Notes under the pieces: generated by a model
Told to the model about the DNA's origin: nothing
Databases searched by the model: none
What the model saw: only the letters and a program-made list of their open reading frames with translations
Made by a program: the position numbers and the translations under genes
NCBI GenBank assembly: GCA_964636125.1
Contig: CAZWPX010000004.1
Span: 1-64,000, forward strand
DNA: 64,000 bases
Reading direction: 5' to 3'
Source of the DNA: CAJINA01 sp964636125
Lineage (GTDB): Bacteria; Desulfobacterota; Desulfobacteria; Desulfobacterales; CAJINA01
In this document: one piece after another, positions 43,648 to 51,516 of the stretch
Layout of the letters: every line of letters starts with the position of its first letter
How positions within the stretch are numbered: the stretch's first letter is position 1

Positions 43648-44151
43648 ATGGATATCACCCCGCTTGACATACAGAATCGACAGTTTAAGGTTAAGTTCAG
43701 GGGCTTTGATGTAAAAGAGGTGGATGCTTTCCTGGAGCAGGTGGCGGAGACCGTCGGAACACTGGCGGAAAATGTTCAGCGCCTGGATCGGGCTCTTGAG
43801 CGCAGCCAGCGGGAAGTGAGCGCTTACCGGGAGCGCGAGGAGACCTTCAAAACCGCACTGGTAAATTCACAGACCGTCATGGAGCAGATGAAAGGTAATG
43901 CCAAGAAATCGGCGGACCTGATCATTGCAGATGCGGAGGTGAAAGCCGAAAAGCTGTTGCAGCGCGCACACAAAAGACTTTCTCAACTGCATGAAGACAT
44001 CTCCGAACTCAAGCGGCAGCGGCAGCAGATTGAGTCGCAGATACAGTCGATTATCGAAACACACACCAAAATCCTGGAAACCGGCAAAGAAGAAATGAAA
44101 GCTCATGACGAGCAGGATGATAGACTGCAGTTGTTAAATTTTCCAAGATAA
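43648..44151 (+). CDS. DivIVA-domain protein
   Basis: About 167 residues from ATG 43648, eight codons after a possible upstream start. The N-terminal DivIVA signature is ITPLDIQNRQFKVKFRGFD followed by VKEVDAFLEQV; the rest is coiled coil. Such proteins recognise curved membrane and recruit division or growth factors. It follows yggT in the same orientation. Confidence 0.9.
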   Translation: MDITPLDIQNRQFKVKFRGFDVKEVDAFLEQVAETVGTLAENVQRLDRALERSQREVSAYREREETFKTALVNSQTVMEQMKGNAKKSADLIIADAEVKAEKLLQRAHKRLSQLHEDISELKRQRQQIESQIQSIIETHTKILETGKEEMKAHDEQDDRLQLLNFPR

Positions 44152-44165
44152 GCCTTTCCCGCAGA

Positions 44166-44347
44166 GGCTGTGTCAGAATGCCCAAATTGGTCTCAGGCTA
44201 AGGAAAGCGCAAATTTTCCCGAAGCGGGACTTCCCGCCTGATTGATTACATTTGGTGGGTCGTATCCGAAGGAATACATTGAGTATTTCGAGGGTTTAAA
44301 TTTCCGCCTGACCCCGGGATGGGGCCAAAGGGGGGATTGTGACACGG
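44166..44347 (+). repeat. Degenerate inverted-repeat element (F)
   Basis: About 180 bp whose ends are related as imperfect inverted repeats. The left end has TGTGTCAGAATGCCC and CTCAGGC...AAATTT; the complement of the right end has CGTGTCACAATCCCC and GTCAGGCGGAAATTT. It fills most of the 314-bp gap between the DivIVA gene and pilT. The short ORF at 44242-44436 does not look like a gene. The repeat is diverged and the call is tentative. Confidence 0.35.
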
Positions 44348-44465
44348 TCTCGCAGGACCCGTACAAAACAGAGTTGCCAGAAAGTGCCCGCCTTGCGTGC
44401 GGCCATGGTCAATACACATGCGTGGTCAACCCTTAAACCTTTCGGTTGAATTTGGGAGAATTTAA

Positions 44466-45548
44466 ATGGCAAAAATAGATGCGTTTTTCAAGCTGATGAA
44501 TGAGCAGGGGGCTTCCGACCTCCACATGGTTTCCGGTCAGCCCCCCGCACTCCGGCTGATGGGAGAGATTGAAAGAATTAAATACAAGACCCTGACCAAC
44601 GATGAACTCAAAGCCATGCTCTACGAAATCGCGCCGGAAGACAAGGTCAAGGTTTTTGAAGAAACCGGGGATGTGGATTTTGGTTACGAGATTCCAGGCC
44701 TGGCCCGGTACCGGGCCAACTTTTTCATGCAAAAGTATGGCGTGGCCGCGGTTTTCAGGGAAATCCCCAGTACGATCCTGACGGCCGAGCAGCTCGGCCT
44801 GCCGCCAGTTATCTCCAAACTGGCCAGCCTGCCCAGGGGGCTTTGTGTGGTGACCGGTCCCACGGGCAGCGGCAAATCGACCACCCTGGCGGCGATCATA
44901 GACGTGGCCAATAAAACCCGCAAGGACCACATCATTACCGTTGAAGACCCGGTCGAATTTGTGCACAAGAGCCAGGCCTGCATCATCAACCACCGGGAAG
45001 TGGGGATGCACACGAAAACCTTCAGCGCGGCTTTAAAAGGGGCTCTGCGTGAAGACCCCGATGTTATTCTGGTGGGCGAAATGCGTGACCTGGAAACTAT
45101 CTCCCTGGCCATTGAAGCCGCCTCCACCGGTCATCTGGTTTTCGGCACCCTGCATACCTCCAGCGCCATGAAAACCGTGGACCGGATTATCGAAGTCTTC
45201 CCGTCCAGCGAGCAGGCCCAGATTCGCAGCACCCTTTCCGACGGCATCCGGGCGGTTGTGGCCCAGGTACTGTTTAAACGGATCGACAAGAAGGGCCGCG
45301 TACCGGCCATGGAAATCATGATTGCCACCTCGGCTGTCCGGAACCTGATCCGGGAAGGTAAAACCCACCAGATATCGTCATCGATTCAGACCGGGAAAAA
45401 ATATGGTATGCAGCTGCTGGATGATGCCATTATGGATCATTTGAATGCCGGCCGGATCGATCCGGATGAAGCCTATATGAAATCCAATGAGAAGGGACGC
45501 TTCAGGCCGTTTTTGAAAAACCCGCCCACGGATTTTACCGACGCATAA
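44466..45548 (+). CDS. pilT: Type IV pilus retraction ATPase PilT
   Basis: This 360-residue cytoplasmic ATPase has a PAS-like N-terminal domain (ASDLHMVSGQPPALR), Walker A GPTGSGKST, the Asp box ITVEDPVEF and Walker B DVILVGEMRD, with HLVFGTLHTSSA. PilT hexamers power pilus retraction and twitching motility. A PilU-like paralogue follows after 51 bp. Other pilus genes are not in this window. GGGAGAAT precedes the ATG. Confidence 0.93.
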   Translation: MAKIDAFFKLMNEQGASDLHMVSGQPPALRLMGEIERIKYKTLTNDELKAMLYEIAPEDKVKVFEETGDVDFGYEIPGLARYRANFFMQKYGVAAVFREIPSTILTAEQLGLPPVISKLASLPRGLCVVTGPTGSGKSTTLAAIIDVANKTRKDHIITVEDPVEFVHKSQACIINHREVGMHTKTFSAALKGALREDPDVILVGEMRDLETISLAIEAASTGHLVFGTLHTSSAMKTVDRIIEVFPSSEQAQIRSTLSDGIRAVVAQVLFKRIDKKGRVPAMEIMIATSAVRNLIREGKTHQISSSIQTGKKYGMQLLDDAIMDHLNAGRIDPDEAYMKSNEKGRFRPFLKNPPTDFTDA

Positions 45549-45599
45549 TATCCGGATGCCGCACAACCTGCCGGACCACCGGAGCAAAGGGGTACGACC

Positions 45600-46766
45600 A
45601 TGAGAAAACAGGAAGTTGATCACATACTGGCCCGCATGCTGGATTCCTTTGACAATGTGTCAGACCTGAATATCACCGCAGGCAAGGCTTTTCAGGTGGA
45701 AAGTTCGGGGCAATTGACACCGGTGGACATGCAGCCGGCGTTCACCGAATTGACCCCCTTCCAGACAGAAATTTTCTCCCTCAACCTGGTCAACCAGGAT
45801 CGGCGGCTCACCGAGACCCTGCTGATCGAAGGGTCCTGCGACTGCAGCTATGACCTGCCGGGCAAGGCCCGCTTTAGGGTCAATATCTTTTCCCAGTTGA
45901 GCAATTATTCGATTGTCCTTAGAAAACTTGAAAGCAAGATTCCCACCATTACGGATATGCAGCTGCCGGGGCCGTTTTTGCAGATGGCCGAGGAGAAAAA
46001 CGGGATTATTTTCATTACCGGTTCAACCGGCAGCGGTAAAACAACCTCCCTGGCGGCGGTTTTAAATGAAGTCAATGAAACGAAATCCGTTCATATCGTG
46101 ACTCTGGAAGATCCGGTGGAATACCAGCACCCGCACAAGAAATCCACCTTCAACCAGCGGGAAATGGGCAATGATTTTGACACTTTTGCCAGCGGTTTGC
46201 GGGCTGCCCTGCGCCAGGCGCCCAAGGTGATCCTGGTGGGGGAGATGCGTGACCGGGAGACGGTTGAAATCGGGCTCAGCGCCGCCGAGACCGGGCACCT
46301 GGTTTTAAGCACCCTGCATACCGTGGATGCCGGGCAGACCATCAACCGTATCCTCGGCATGTTCCCTACAGAGGAGGAAAACCAGATCCGGATCAGGCTT
46401 GCCGACACGGTGCGCTGGATTGTGTGCCAGCGTCTGCTGCCCAAAGTGGGCGGCGGGCGGGCGGCTGCTTTTGAAATCATGGGCACCAATCTGCGGGTCA
46501 AGGACACCATTTTGCAGGGAGAATCGGAAGGCAAAACCTTTTATGAGATTATCGACGCCGGTGAAGCCTTCGGGATGACAACCTTTGATAAACATATTGT
46601 TGGGCTGTACAGAAAGGAATTGATTACCGAAGAGACAGCCATGGCCTATGCGTCACGCCAGGGCATTGTGGGCCGGGGCCTGGATATGGTCAAGGCTGAT
46701 CGCGGTGAAGCGACCACTGATATCGAAGACCTCCAGGTGGATCGCACCTATGGCAAGAAAAAATGA
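45600..46766 (+). CDS. pilU: PilT-like ATPase, PilU type
   Basis: A 388-residue paralogue of PilT with Walker A GSTGSGKTT, VTLEDPVEY and ILVGEMRDRETVEIGL. The N-terminal domain is more diverged (VSDLNITAGKAFQV). PilU-type ATPases act with PilT in pilus retraction. A longer C-terminal tail is charged. It is in one operon with pilT and the zinc-ribbon protein gene downstream (18 bp). Confidence 0.85.
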   Translation: MRKQEVDHILARMLDSFDNVSDLNITAGKAFQVESSGQLTPVDMQPAFTELTPFQTEIFSLNLVNQDRRLTETLLIEGSCDCSYDLPGKARFRVNIFSQLSNYSIVLRKLESKIPTITDMQLPGPFLQMAEEKNGIIFITGSTGSGKTTSLAAVLNEVNETKSVHIVTLEDPVEYQHPHKKSTFNQREMGNDFDTFASGLRAALRQAPKVILVGEMRDRETVEIGLSAAETGHLVLSTLHTVDAGQTINRILGMFPTEEENQIRIRLADTVRWIVCQRLLPKVGGGRAAAFEIMGTNLRVKDTILQGESEGKTFYEIIDAGEAFGMTTFDKHIVGLYRKELITEETAMAYASRQGIVGRGLDMVKADRGEATTDIEDLQVDRTYGKKK

Positions 46767-46784
46767 TAACCCGAGGAGCTGCTG

Positions 46785-47459
46785 ATGGATGTATCCTGTG
46801 ATAAATGCCAGGCGAGTTTCAAGATTCCGGATGGAAAAGTTCCCAAGGGGAAATCCTTTTCCCTGAAATGCCCCAAGTGTAAAGAAAAGATTAAAGTATC
46901 TCCTACGGGTAAAAAGGCAGCCGCCGCTGCCCCAGCCGCAGCTGAGCAGCCCTCCCAGGCCATGTTTGACGAGGTGGGCTCAGATGGTTATGATGCCAAC
47001 GAACGCCCCTTTGACTTCCTGGAGGAGGGGGTGCAAACAGCCTTGATCTGCGAAGGTGATCCGGTCTACCGGGGCAAGATCCAGGCTGCCCTGGAGACCC
47101 TGGGGTATCAGGTCACCTATCCTCCCAACGCGCGTGATGCGCTGAAGCAGATGCGGTTTCATGTGTTTGACATGGTGGTGATCAATGAGAAATTCGATAC
47201 CCCCGATCCGGACCAGAACAATGTGCTGCGTTACCTGGAAACACTGGGTATGAGCGTTCGCCGCAATATTTTCGTGGCCCTGATCTCCGACCGGTTTCGG
47301 ACCGGCGACAACATGGCGGCTTTTCACAAGAGTGTCAACATCGTTGTGGGCGTGGACCGCATGGATGACGTGGAGAAAATTTTGAAAAACGGAATCAATG
47401 ACAACGAACTTTTCTACCGGGTATACAAAGAGTCCCTGGTGAAAACGGGGCGGGTGTAG
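46785..47459 (+). CDS. MJ0042-type zinc-ribbon protein with pseudo-receiver domain
   Basis: A 224-residue protein. The first 40 residues form a zinc ribbon of the MJ0042 type (CDKCQASFKIPDGKVPKG...CPKCKEKI). An Ala/Pro linker follows, then a domain of about 120 residues with a receiver-like pattern. Where receivers have the phospho-acceptor Asp in LLD, this one has VVINEKFD, so it is probably not phosphorylated there. Placed after pilT-pilU, it could tune pilus function; this is inference. Confidence 0.75.
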   Translation: MDVSCDKCQASFKIPDGKVPKGKSFSLKCPKCKEKIKVSPTGKKAAAAAPAAAEQPSQAMFDEVGSDGYDANERPFDFLEEGVQTALICEGDPVYRGKIQAALETLGYQVTYPPNARDALKQMRFHVFDMVVINEKFDTPDPDQNNVLRYLETLGMSVRRNIFVALISDRFRTGDNMAAFHKSVNIVVGVDRMDDVEKILKNGINDNELFYRVYKESLVKTGRV

Positions 47460-47503
47460 CCTGGCCCCCTTTGAACCGCCAGCAACTGGGACCACGAGCC
47501 AAC

Positions 47504-47674
47504 ATGGGAACAGACCGTAACAACACCAACACATACACCTGTATGGATTACCGCGCCGAGATGATCCTGCTGGGCCTCACACGCCGGCTTCAACAAGAGG
47601 GGCTCGACAGCTGTCAGGCTTCCGAAATCCGTCGGCAGATCGCTGCGCTGGAAGCTGAAATGGGAATGGATTGA
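47504..47674 (+). CDS. Small conserved-looking hypothetical protein
   Basis: About 56 residues; the helical C-terminal part (YRAEMILLGLTRRLQQEGL...SEIRRQIAALEAEMGMD) looks like a two-helix hairpin. The end overlaps the start of the metallo-hydrolase gene (ATGGATTGA), which supports real coupled translation. The start is uncertain (TTG 47471, ATG 47504 or ATG 47543), and no strong ribosome site is visible. No function is known. Confidence 0.5.
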   Translation: MGTDRNNTNTYTCMDYRAEMILLGLTRRLQQEGLDSCQASEIRRQIAALEAEMGMD

Positions 47675-48585
47675 CCCAAAGCCCCTTCATAAATTATGGT
47701 TCCGGTCTTTACCTTATCCCGCTCCCCCAGGACCTGCCCGGTTTTGACCGTTTTATCAGTGCCTGGCTTGTGACCGGTGAACGCAACTACCTCATCGATC
47801 CCGGGCCGACCGTGACCATCCCCAAACTCGTCGCTGCCCTCCAGGCCTTGAATGTCCACCACCTGGATGCCATTTTACTGACCCATATCCATATCGATCA
47901 CTCCGGCGGGATCGGAGATTTCCTGAAATTCTTCCCCGACACCCCGGTGGTTTGTCATGCCAAAGCAGCCGACCATCTGGTCGACCCTGCCCGGTTGTGG
48001 GCGGGCAGCCTGAAAACGCTGGGTGATACAGCCCGGGCTTACGGCCCCATCCGCCCGGTGCCCCGTGACAACGTGCACACGGCCCAGGCATCCCTGGAGG
48101 CACCCTTTGAAATCGTATTGACACCCGGTCACGCCGCGCATCACGTGAGTTACCTCATAAACGGGGACCTGTTTGCCGGAGAGGCCGGGGGCGTTTACTG
48201 GGAAGTGCCGGATGGCTTCTACCTGCGGCCGGCGACCCCGCCGAAGTTCTATCTCGAAACCAGCCTGGCCAGTATCACCGCGCTGGAACAAGTCGCATGC
48301 CGGCGTCTGTGCTACGGGCATTTCGGGTTGACCACAAGCCCTGCACAAATGCTCAGGGCCCATCAACAGCAGCTCCAATGGTGGGCTGGTGAGATTCAGA
48401 GCCTCATTTCAGATTCAGAAGATGAAGATCCTGTCGATGCTTGCCTGGAAACCCTTTTGCAAAAAGACCCCCTGCTGGCAGGCTGGTCCAGCTTCTCCCG
48501 GCAGGAGCAAATGCGGGAGCGGCAATTCATGGCCAACAGTGTGCGGGGGTTTCTGGGGTATCTGAAGCAAGGCCAGCCATTGTAG
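47671..48585 (+). CDS. MBL-fold metallo-hydrolase
   Basis: A 304-residue protein of the metallo-beta-lactamase fold. Metal ligands appear in LTHIHIDHSGG (HxHxDH), LTPGHAAHHVSY and the later CYGHFG. The C-terminal 80 residues are helical. The substrate is unknown; such enzymes include glyoxalase II-like thioesterases. The start is a TTG that overlaps the stop of the small gene upstream. Confidence 0.85.
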   Translation: MTQSPFINYGSGLYLIPLPQDLPGFDRFISAWLVTGERNYLIDPGPTVTIPKLVAALQALNVHHLDAILLTHIHIDHSGGIGDFLKFFPDTPVVCHAKAADHLVDPARLWAGSLKTLGDTARAYGPIRPVPRDNVHTAQASLEAPFEIVLTPGHAAHHVSYLINGDLFAGEAGGVYWEVPDGFYLRPATPPKFYLETSLASITALEQVACRRLCYGHFGLTTSPAQMLRAHQQQLQWWAGEIQSLISDSEDEDPVDACLETLLQKDPLLAGWSSFSRQEQMRERQFMANSVRGFLGYLKQGQPL

Positions 48586-48696
48586 GATGCTGAATACATC
48601 GAATTTCCAGGTCACTAACGGTTTTACCTACAGCCCATCTGCCTGGAAACGGTCACCTCAAATTCATCGGTAAACCCCTTCCTTGAGGTACCACAA

Positions 48697-48719
48697 AGCC
48701 TGTGACTATGACACAGGCT
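48697..48719. terminator. Hairpin at the 3' end of coaX
   Basis: AGCCTGTG and CACAGGCT form an 8-bp stem (48698-48719) that overlaps the last codons of coaX. It lies between the convergent metallo-hydrolase and coaX genes. The T-run is short, so termination is only possible, not clear. Confidence 0.35.
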
Positions 48720-49506
48720 CTATGCTCGGCGACTTATCGGCGGTGGCTTTTGCCTGGATCAGGCGCAGGCCCTCCAGGGTCAGCAGCGGTTCGACCGCCT
48801 CGATGGTCCCGGAGACGTGCCGCATTAAAGGGGCCAGTCCCCCGGTCGCAATGACCCTCGGCCGGCTTTCCATTTCCGCGGCCATCCGTTCAACCATCCC
48901 ATCTACCAGGCCGGCGTACCCAAAGATCAAGCCGGATTTAATGCTCCCGGCCGTATCTTTGCCGATGACCGTATCAGGCTGTTCAAAGAGTTCAACCCGG
49001 GGCAGTTTCGAGGCTTTCATAAAAAGCGCCTCGGCTGCTATGTGAATTCCCGGGCTGATCGCACCGCCCAGGTACTCCCCCCGGGGTGAAATGGCGTCAA
49101 AGGTAGTGGCCGTTCCAAAATCAATGACGATAAGGCTGCTCTGGTATTTATCATATGCGGCCACAGCATTGACAATTCTGTCTGCTCCGACCTCCATGGG
49201 GTTGCTGTACAAAATTGGCATAATCCCGGCACACTTTGCGTCTACCCATTGGGGCGGGTGCCCGAGATAGCGGGTGCAGAAAGCGTTCAGGATGGTGACC
49301 ATGGGCGGTACCACGCAGGAAATAATGGTCTGGTCGATGTCCTGGCGCGCAATGCCGCCATCGGCGAACAGGCTGGTTGCCAGGAGGTTGAATTCATCCT
49401 CGGTTGTGTTACGTTCCGTACGCACGCGCCAGTCCTGGACCAGTTTGTCTTTCTTGAAAATCCCCAGGACAATGTTGGTGTTGCCGACATCAATAACCAG
49501 AAGCAT
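48706..49506 (-). CDS. coaX: Type III pantothenate kinase
   Basis: A 266-residue CoaX with the ATP-binding start LLVIDVGNTNIVLGIF, the Asp loop MEVGADRIVNAVAAYD and FGTATTFDAI, and GGAISPGI. It phosphorylates pantothenate in the first step of coenzyme A synthesis. AAGGGAGAAAAG precedes the ATG. cdaR lies 57 bp upstream on the same strand. Confidence 0.95.
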   Translation of the reverse strand: MLLVIDVGNTNIVLGIFKKDKLVQDWRVRTERNTTEDEFNLLATSLFADGGIARQDIDQTIISCVVPPMVTILNAFCTRYLGHPPQWVDAKCAGIMPILYSNPMEVGADRIVNAVAAYDKYQSSLIVIDFGTATTFDAISPRGEYLGGAISPGIHIAAEALFMKASKLPRVELFEQPDTVIGKDTAGSIKSGLIFGYAGLVDGMVERMAAEMESRPRVIATGGLAPLMRHVSGTIEAVEPLLTLEGLRLIQAKATADKSPSIEPVS

Positions 49507-49563
49507 TACTTTTCTCCCTTATTTCGAATTCATCAAGCCTTAAGTGTCTGTTCGAGATAGCTT

Positions 49564-50517
49564 CTACCCATCACGACTGGGTTGGCCCACTGTCACGGTA
49601 AATAGTTCCGGGTTTGCTTTTATAAGCGTGATGCCCAGCGGCAAGGAGATGGACGCCCTGCGAACATACACCCCCGGTTTGAGTCCATCCAGATCTACGA
49701 AGACATTGATATCACCGGTGTGGTCCAATTTGGCCAGCATATTGGCCGGGCCCTCAATTTCAAGGGCAATAAGCGGCGGTGATAAAATGGCCGGGTGGTC
49801 GGAACCCCGGGCACTGACCGGTATTTCGGTCAAGGTGCGCCGTCCCATCTTCGCTGCGATGCGGATATCGGCGACGAGCGCCTTTTCTATCACGGCCGCT
49901 TTCACCCCACCGGGCAGGTCAAGGGCGGTTTCTTTACGGATGGATTCAGCAATCCCCTCAATTGCAATGGGTTTTGTCATCACCCGATCCATACCGGCCA
50001 GCAGGTTTTCAGGCCCTGAAACCGTTACGGTACCCGGCACGGCGAAGGCATCAATGACTGTAAAACCGGCTGCCGGTTTACCGGCCAGGGCAATGTACAC
50101 CGGAAGTTTTTTCTGGTCGGAGGGTTTTATTTTCAGGGCAATCGTTTCTGGTTCCACGTCTGTTACCCGGATGGTTTCCGGGAGTCCGAAATGTTTGGCG
50201 GAGAGGGTGAAGATTTGATGCCCCGGGGTGGACGCGGCCAGGTTTAAGCGATACGTGAGTCGTGCATTGGTGAGGCTCTCAACCTGCTCGGCCGGACCGC
50301 TCACCCGGGCCCGTATGAATTTAACCGGGGGGGTTGCGGTGGTAAGACCGGCCGGAAGGTTTATAAAGGTCAGTTCGGCGGAAATCTCTTTTTCGGCCGT
50401 TCTACTTTCGGGTGGAGTTTTGAGGATTCCAAAAACCGCTCCAGCGGCACAGATACAGGCCAATATCCAGAGGCTCTGTTTACGGGTATTTGAAGGTGAC
50501 CTGTTTTGTTTGGGCAT
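49564..50517 (-). CDS. cdaR: YbbR-domain protein (CdaR-like)
   Basis: A 317-residue protein with one N-terminal membrane helix (SLWILACICAAGAVFGIL) and three or four YbbR repeats of about 80 residues, each ending in a pattern like V.V.GP...L..... CdaR regulates the membrane diadenylate cyclase CdaA, whose gene normally sits directly upstream. Here folP is directly upstream and there is no cdaA in the 108-bp gap. No good ribosome site is seen, as if translation had once depended on a preceding gene. Confidence 0.82.
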   Translation of the reverse strand: MPKQNRSPSNTRKQSLWILACICAAGAVFGILKTPPESRTAEKEISAELTFINLPAGLTTATPPVKFIRARVSGPAEQVESLTNARLTYRLNLAASTPGHQIFTLSAKHFGLPETIRVTDVEPETIALKIKPSDQKKLPVYIALAGKPAAGFTVIDAFAVPGTVTVSGPENLLAGMDRVMTKPIAIEGIAESIRKETALDLPGGVKAAVIEKALVADIRIAAKMGRRTLTEIPVSARGSDHPAILSPPLIALEIEGPANMLAKLDHTGDINVFVDLDGLKPGVYVRRASISLPLGITLIKANPELFTVTVGQPSRDG

Positions 50518-50625
50518 GATGAGATCGGGTGTAGTCTGTATGCGACTTCAAAAACGAGTCCTCAGGACCAAACCGGGTCCAACATTCTGGGATCGGGATT
50601 ACTGGCGTTGCCATCTGCCATCTGG

Positions 50626-51510
50626 TCAGCCTGGGCCGTTGGCCGGGCTGCTCTTGATCGCATCCACGATGGTCGCTGTTGCGCGTGTCTGGGCGACATC
50701 ATGGACCCTGACAATATGGGCGCCATTTAATATGGCGGCCGCCACAGCGGCCTGGGTTCCGATTTCAACAATGGGCATATCCGGTGTCATCTCACGTGTT
50801 GAAGGCCCTTTGAGCAGGGTGCGGATAAAGGCTTTGCGTGACGGTCCGATTAGAAGGGGCACCCCCAGTCTGTCCAGGGTATCCAGCTGCTTAATAAGGG
50901 ACAGGTTGTGATCCAGGGTTTTTCCAAAACCAATCCCGGGATCGGCAATGATCAGGTTCCGGCTTACGCCTTGTTTTACCGCCTGCTCTATGGCGGATTC
51001 AAGGAAACTGCAGATTTCACCGCACAGGTCGGCATAAACCGGATCCACCTGCATGGTCCGGGGGGTGCCGAGCATGTGCATCAGTATGAGCGGTACTTTG
51101 CAGGCGGCGGCGACAGGGGCCATTTCCGGGTCAAGGCGCAGGGCGCTGACATCGTTGATGATGGCTGCCCCGGCCGCCACGGCTCTTCGGGCCACAGCCG
51201 CCTTGGTGGTGTCGATGGAGATGGGTACGGGGATCCGGGGGGCGAGTTTTTCGATAACCGGGATGACCCGGCGGGTTTCCTCCTCCCCGGTGACTCCCTT
51301 TGAAAAGGGCCGGGTAGATTCTCCGCCGATATCCAGGATGTCTGCGCCCGCGGCAACGAGTTTTTCCCCCTGGGCCAGGGCATTATCGAGGCTGAAAAAC
51401 CGACCGCCATCTGAAAAAGAGTCGGGGGTGATATTCAGGATTCCCATGATGCAGGTCCTGTCGCCCAGTTCAAGGGTGTACCCATCCCAATTCAAGCTAT
51501 AGGGTTTCAT
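50626..51510 (-). CDS. folP: Dihydropteroate synthase
   Basis: A 294-residue TIM-barrel enzyme with the signatures MGILNITPDSFSDGG and DIGGESTRPFS, and a phosphate-binding end GPSRKAFI. It joins p-aminobenzoate to the pterin pyrophosphate to make dihydropteroate. It starts 6 bp after the ftsH stop on the minus strand, an arrangement common in proteobacteria. Confidence 0.96.
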   Translation of the reverse strand: MKPYSLNWDGYTLELGDRTCIMGILNITPDSFSDGGRFFSLDNALAQGEKLVAAGADILDIGGESTRPFSKGVTGEEETRRVIPVIEKLAPRIPVPISIDTTKAAVARRAVAAGAAIINDVSALRLDPEMAPVAAACKVPLILMHMLGTPRTMQVDPVYADLCGEICSFLESAIEQAVKQGVSRNLIIADPGIGFGKTLDHNLSLIKQLDTLDRLGVPLLIGPSRKAFIRTLLKGPSTREMTPDMPIVEIGTQAAVAAAILNGAHIVRVHDVAQTRATATIVDAIKSSPANGPG

Positions 51511-51516
51511 AGGCGG

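Noticed and set aside
44242..44436. A 64-codon ORF between the DivIVA gene and pilT
   Set aside because: It lies mostly inside a diverged inverted repeat, has no ribosome site and no recognisable domain.
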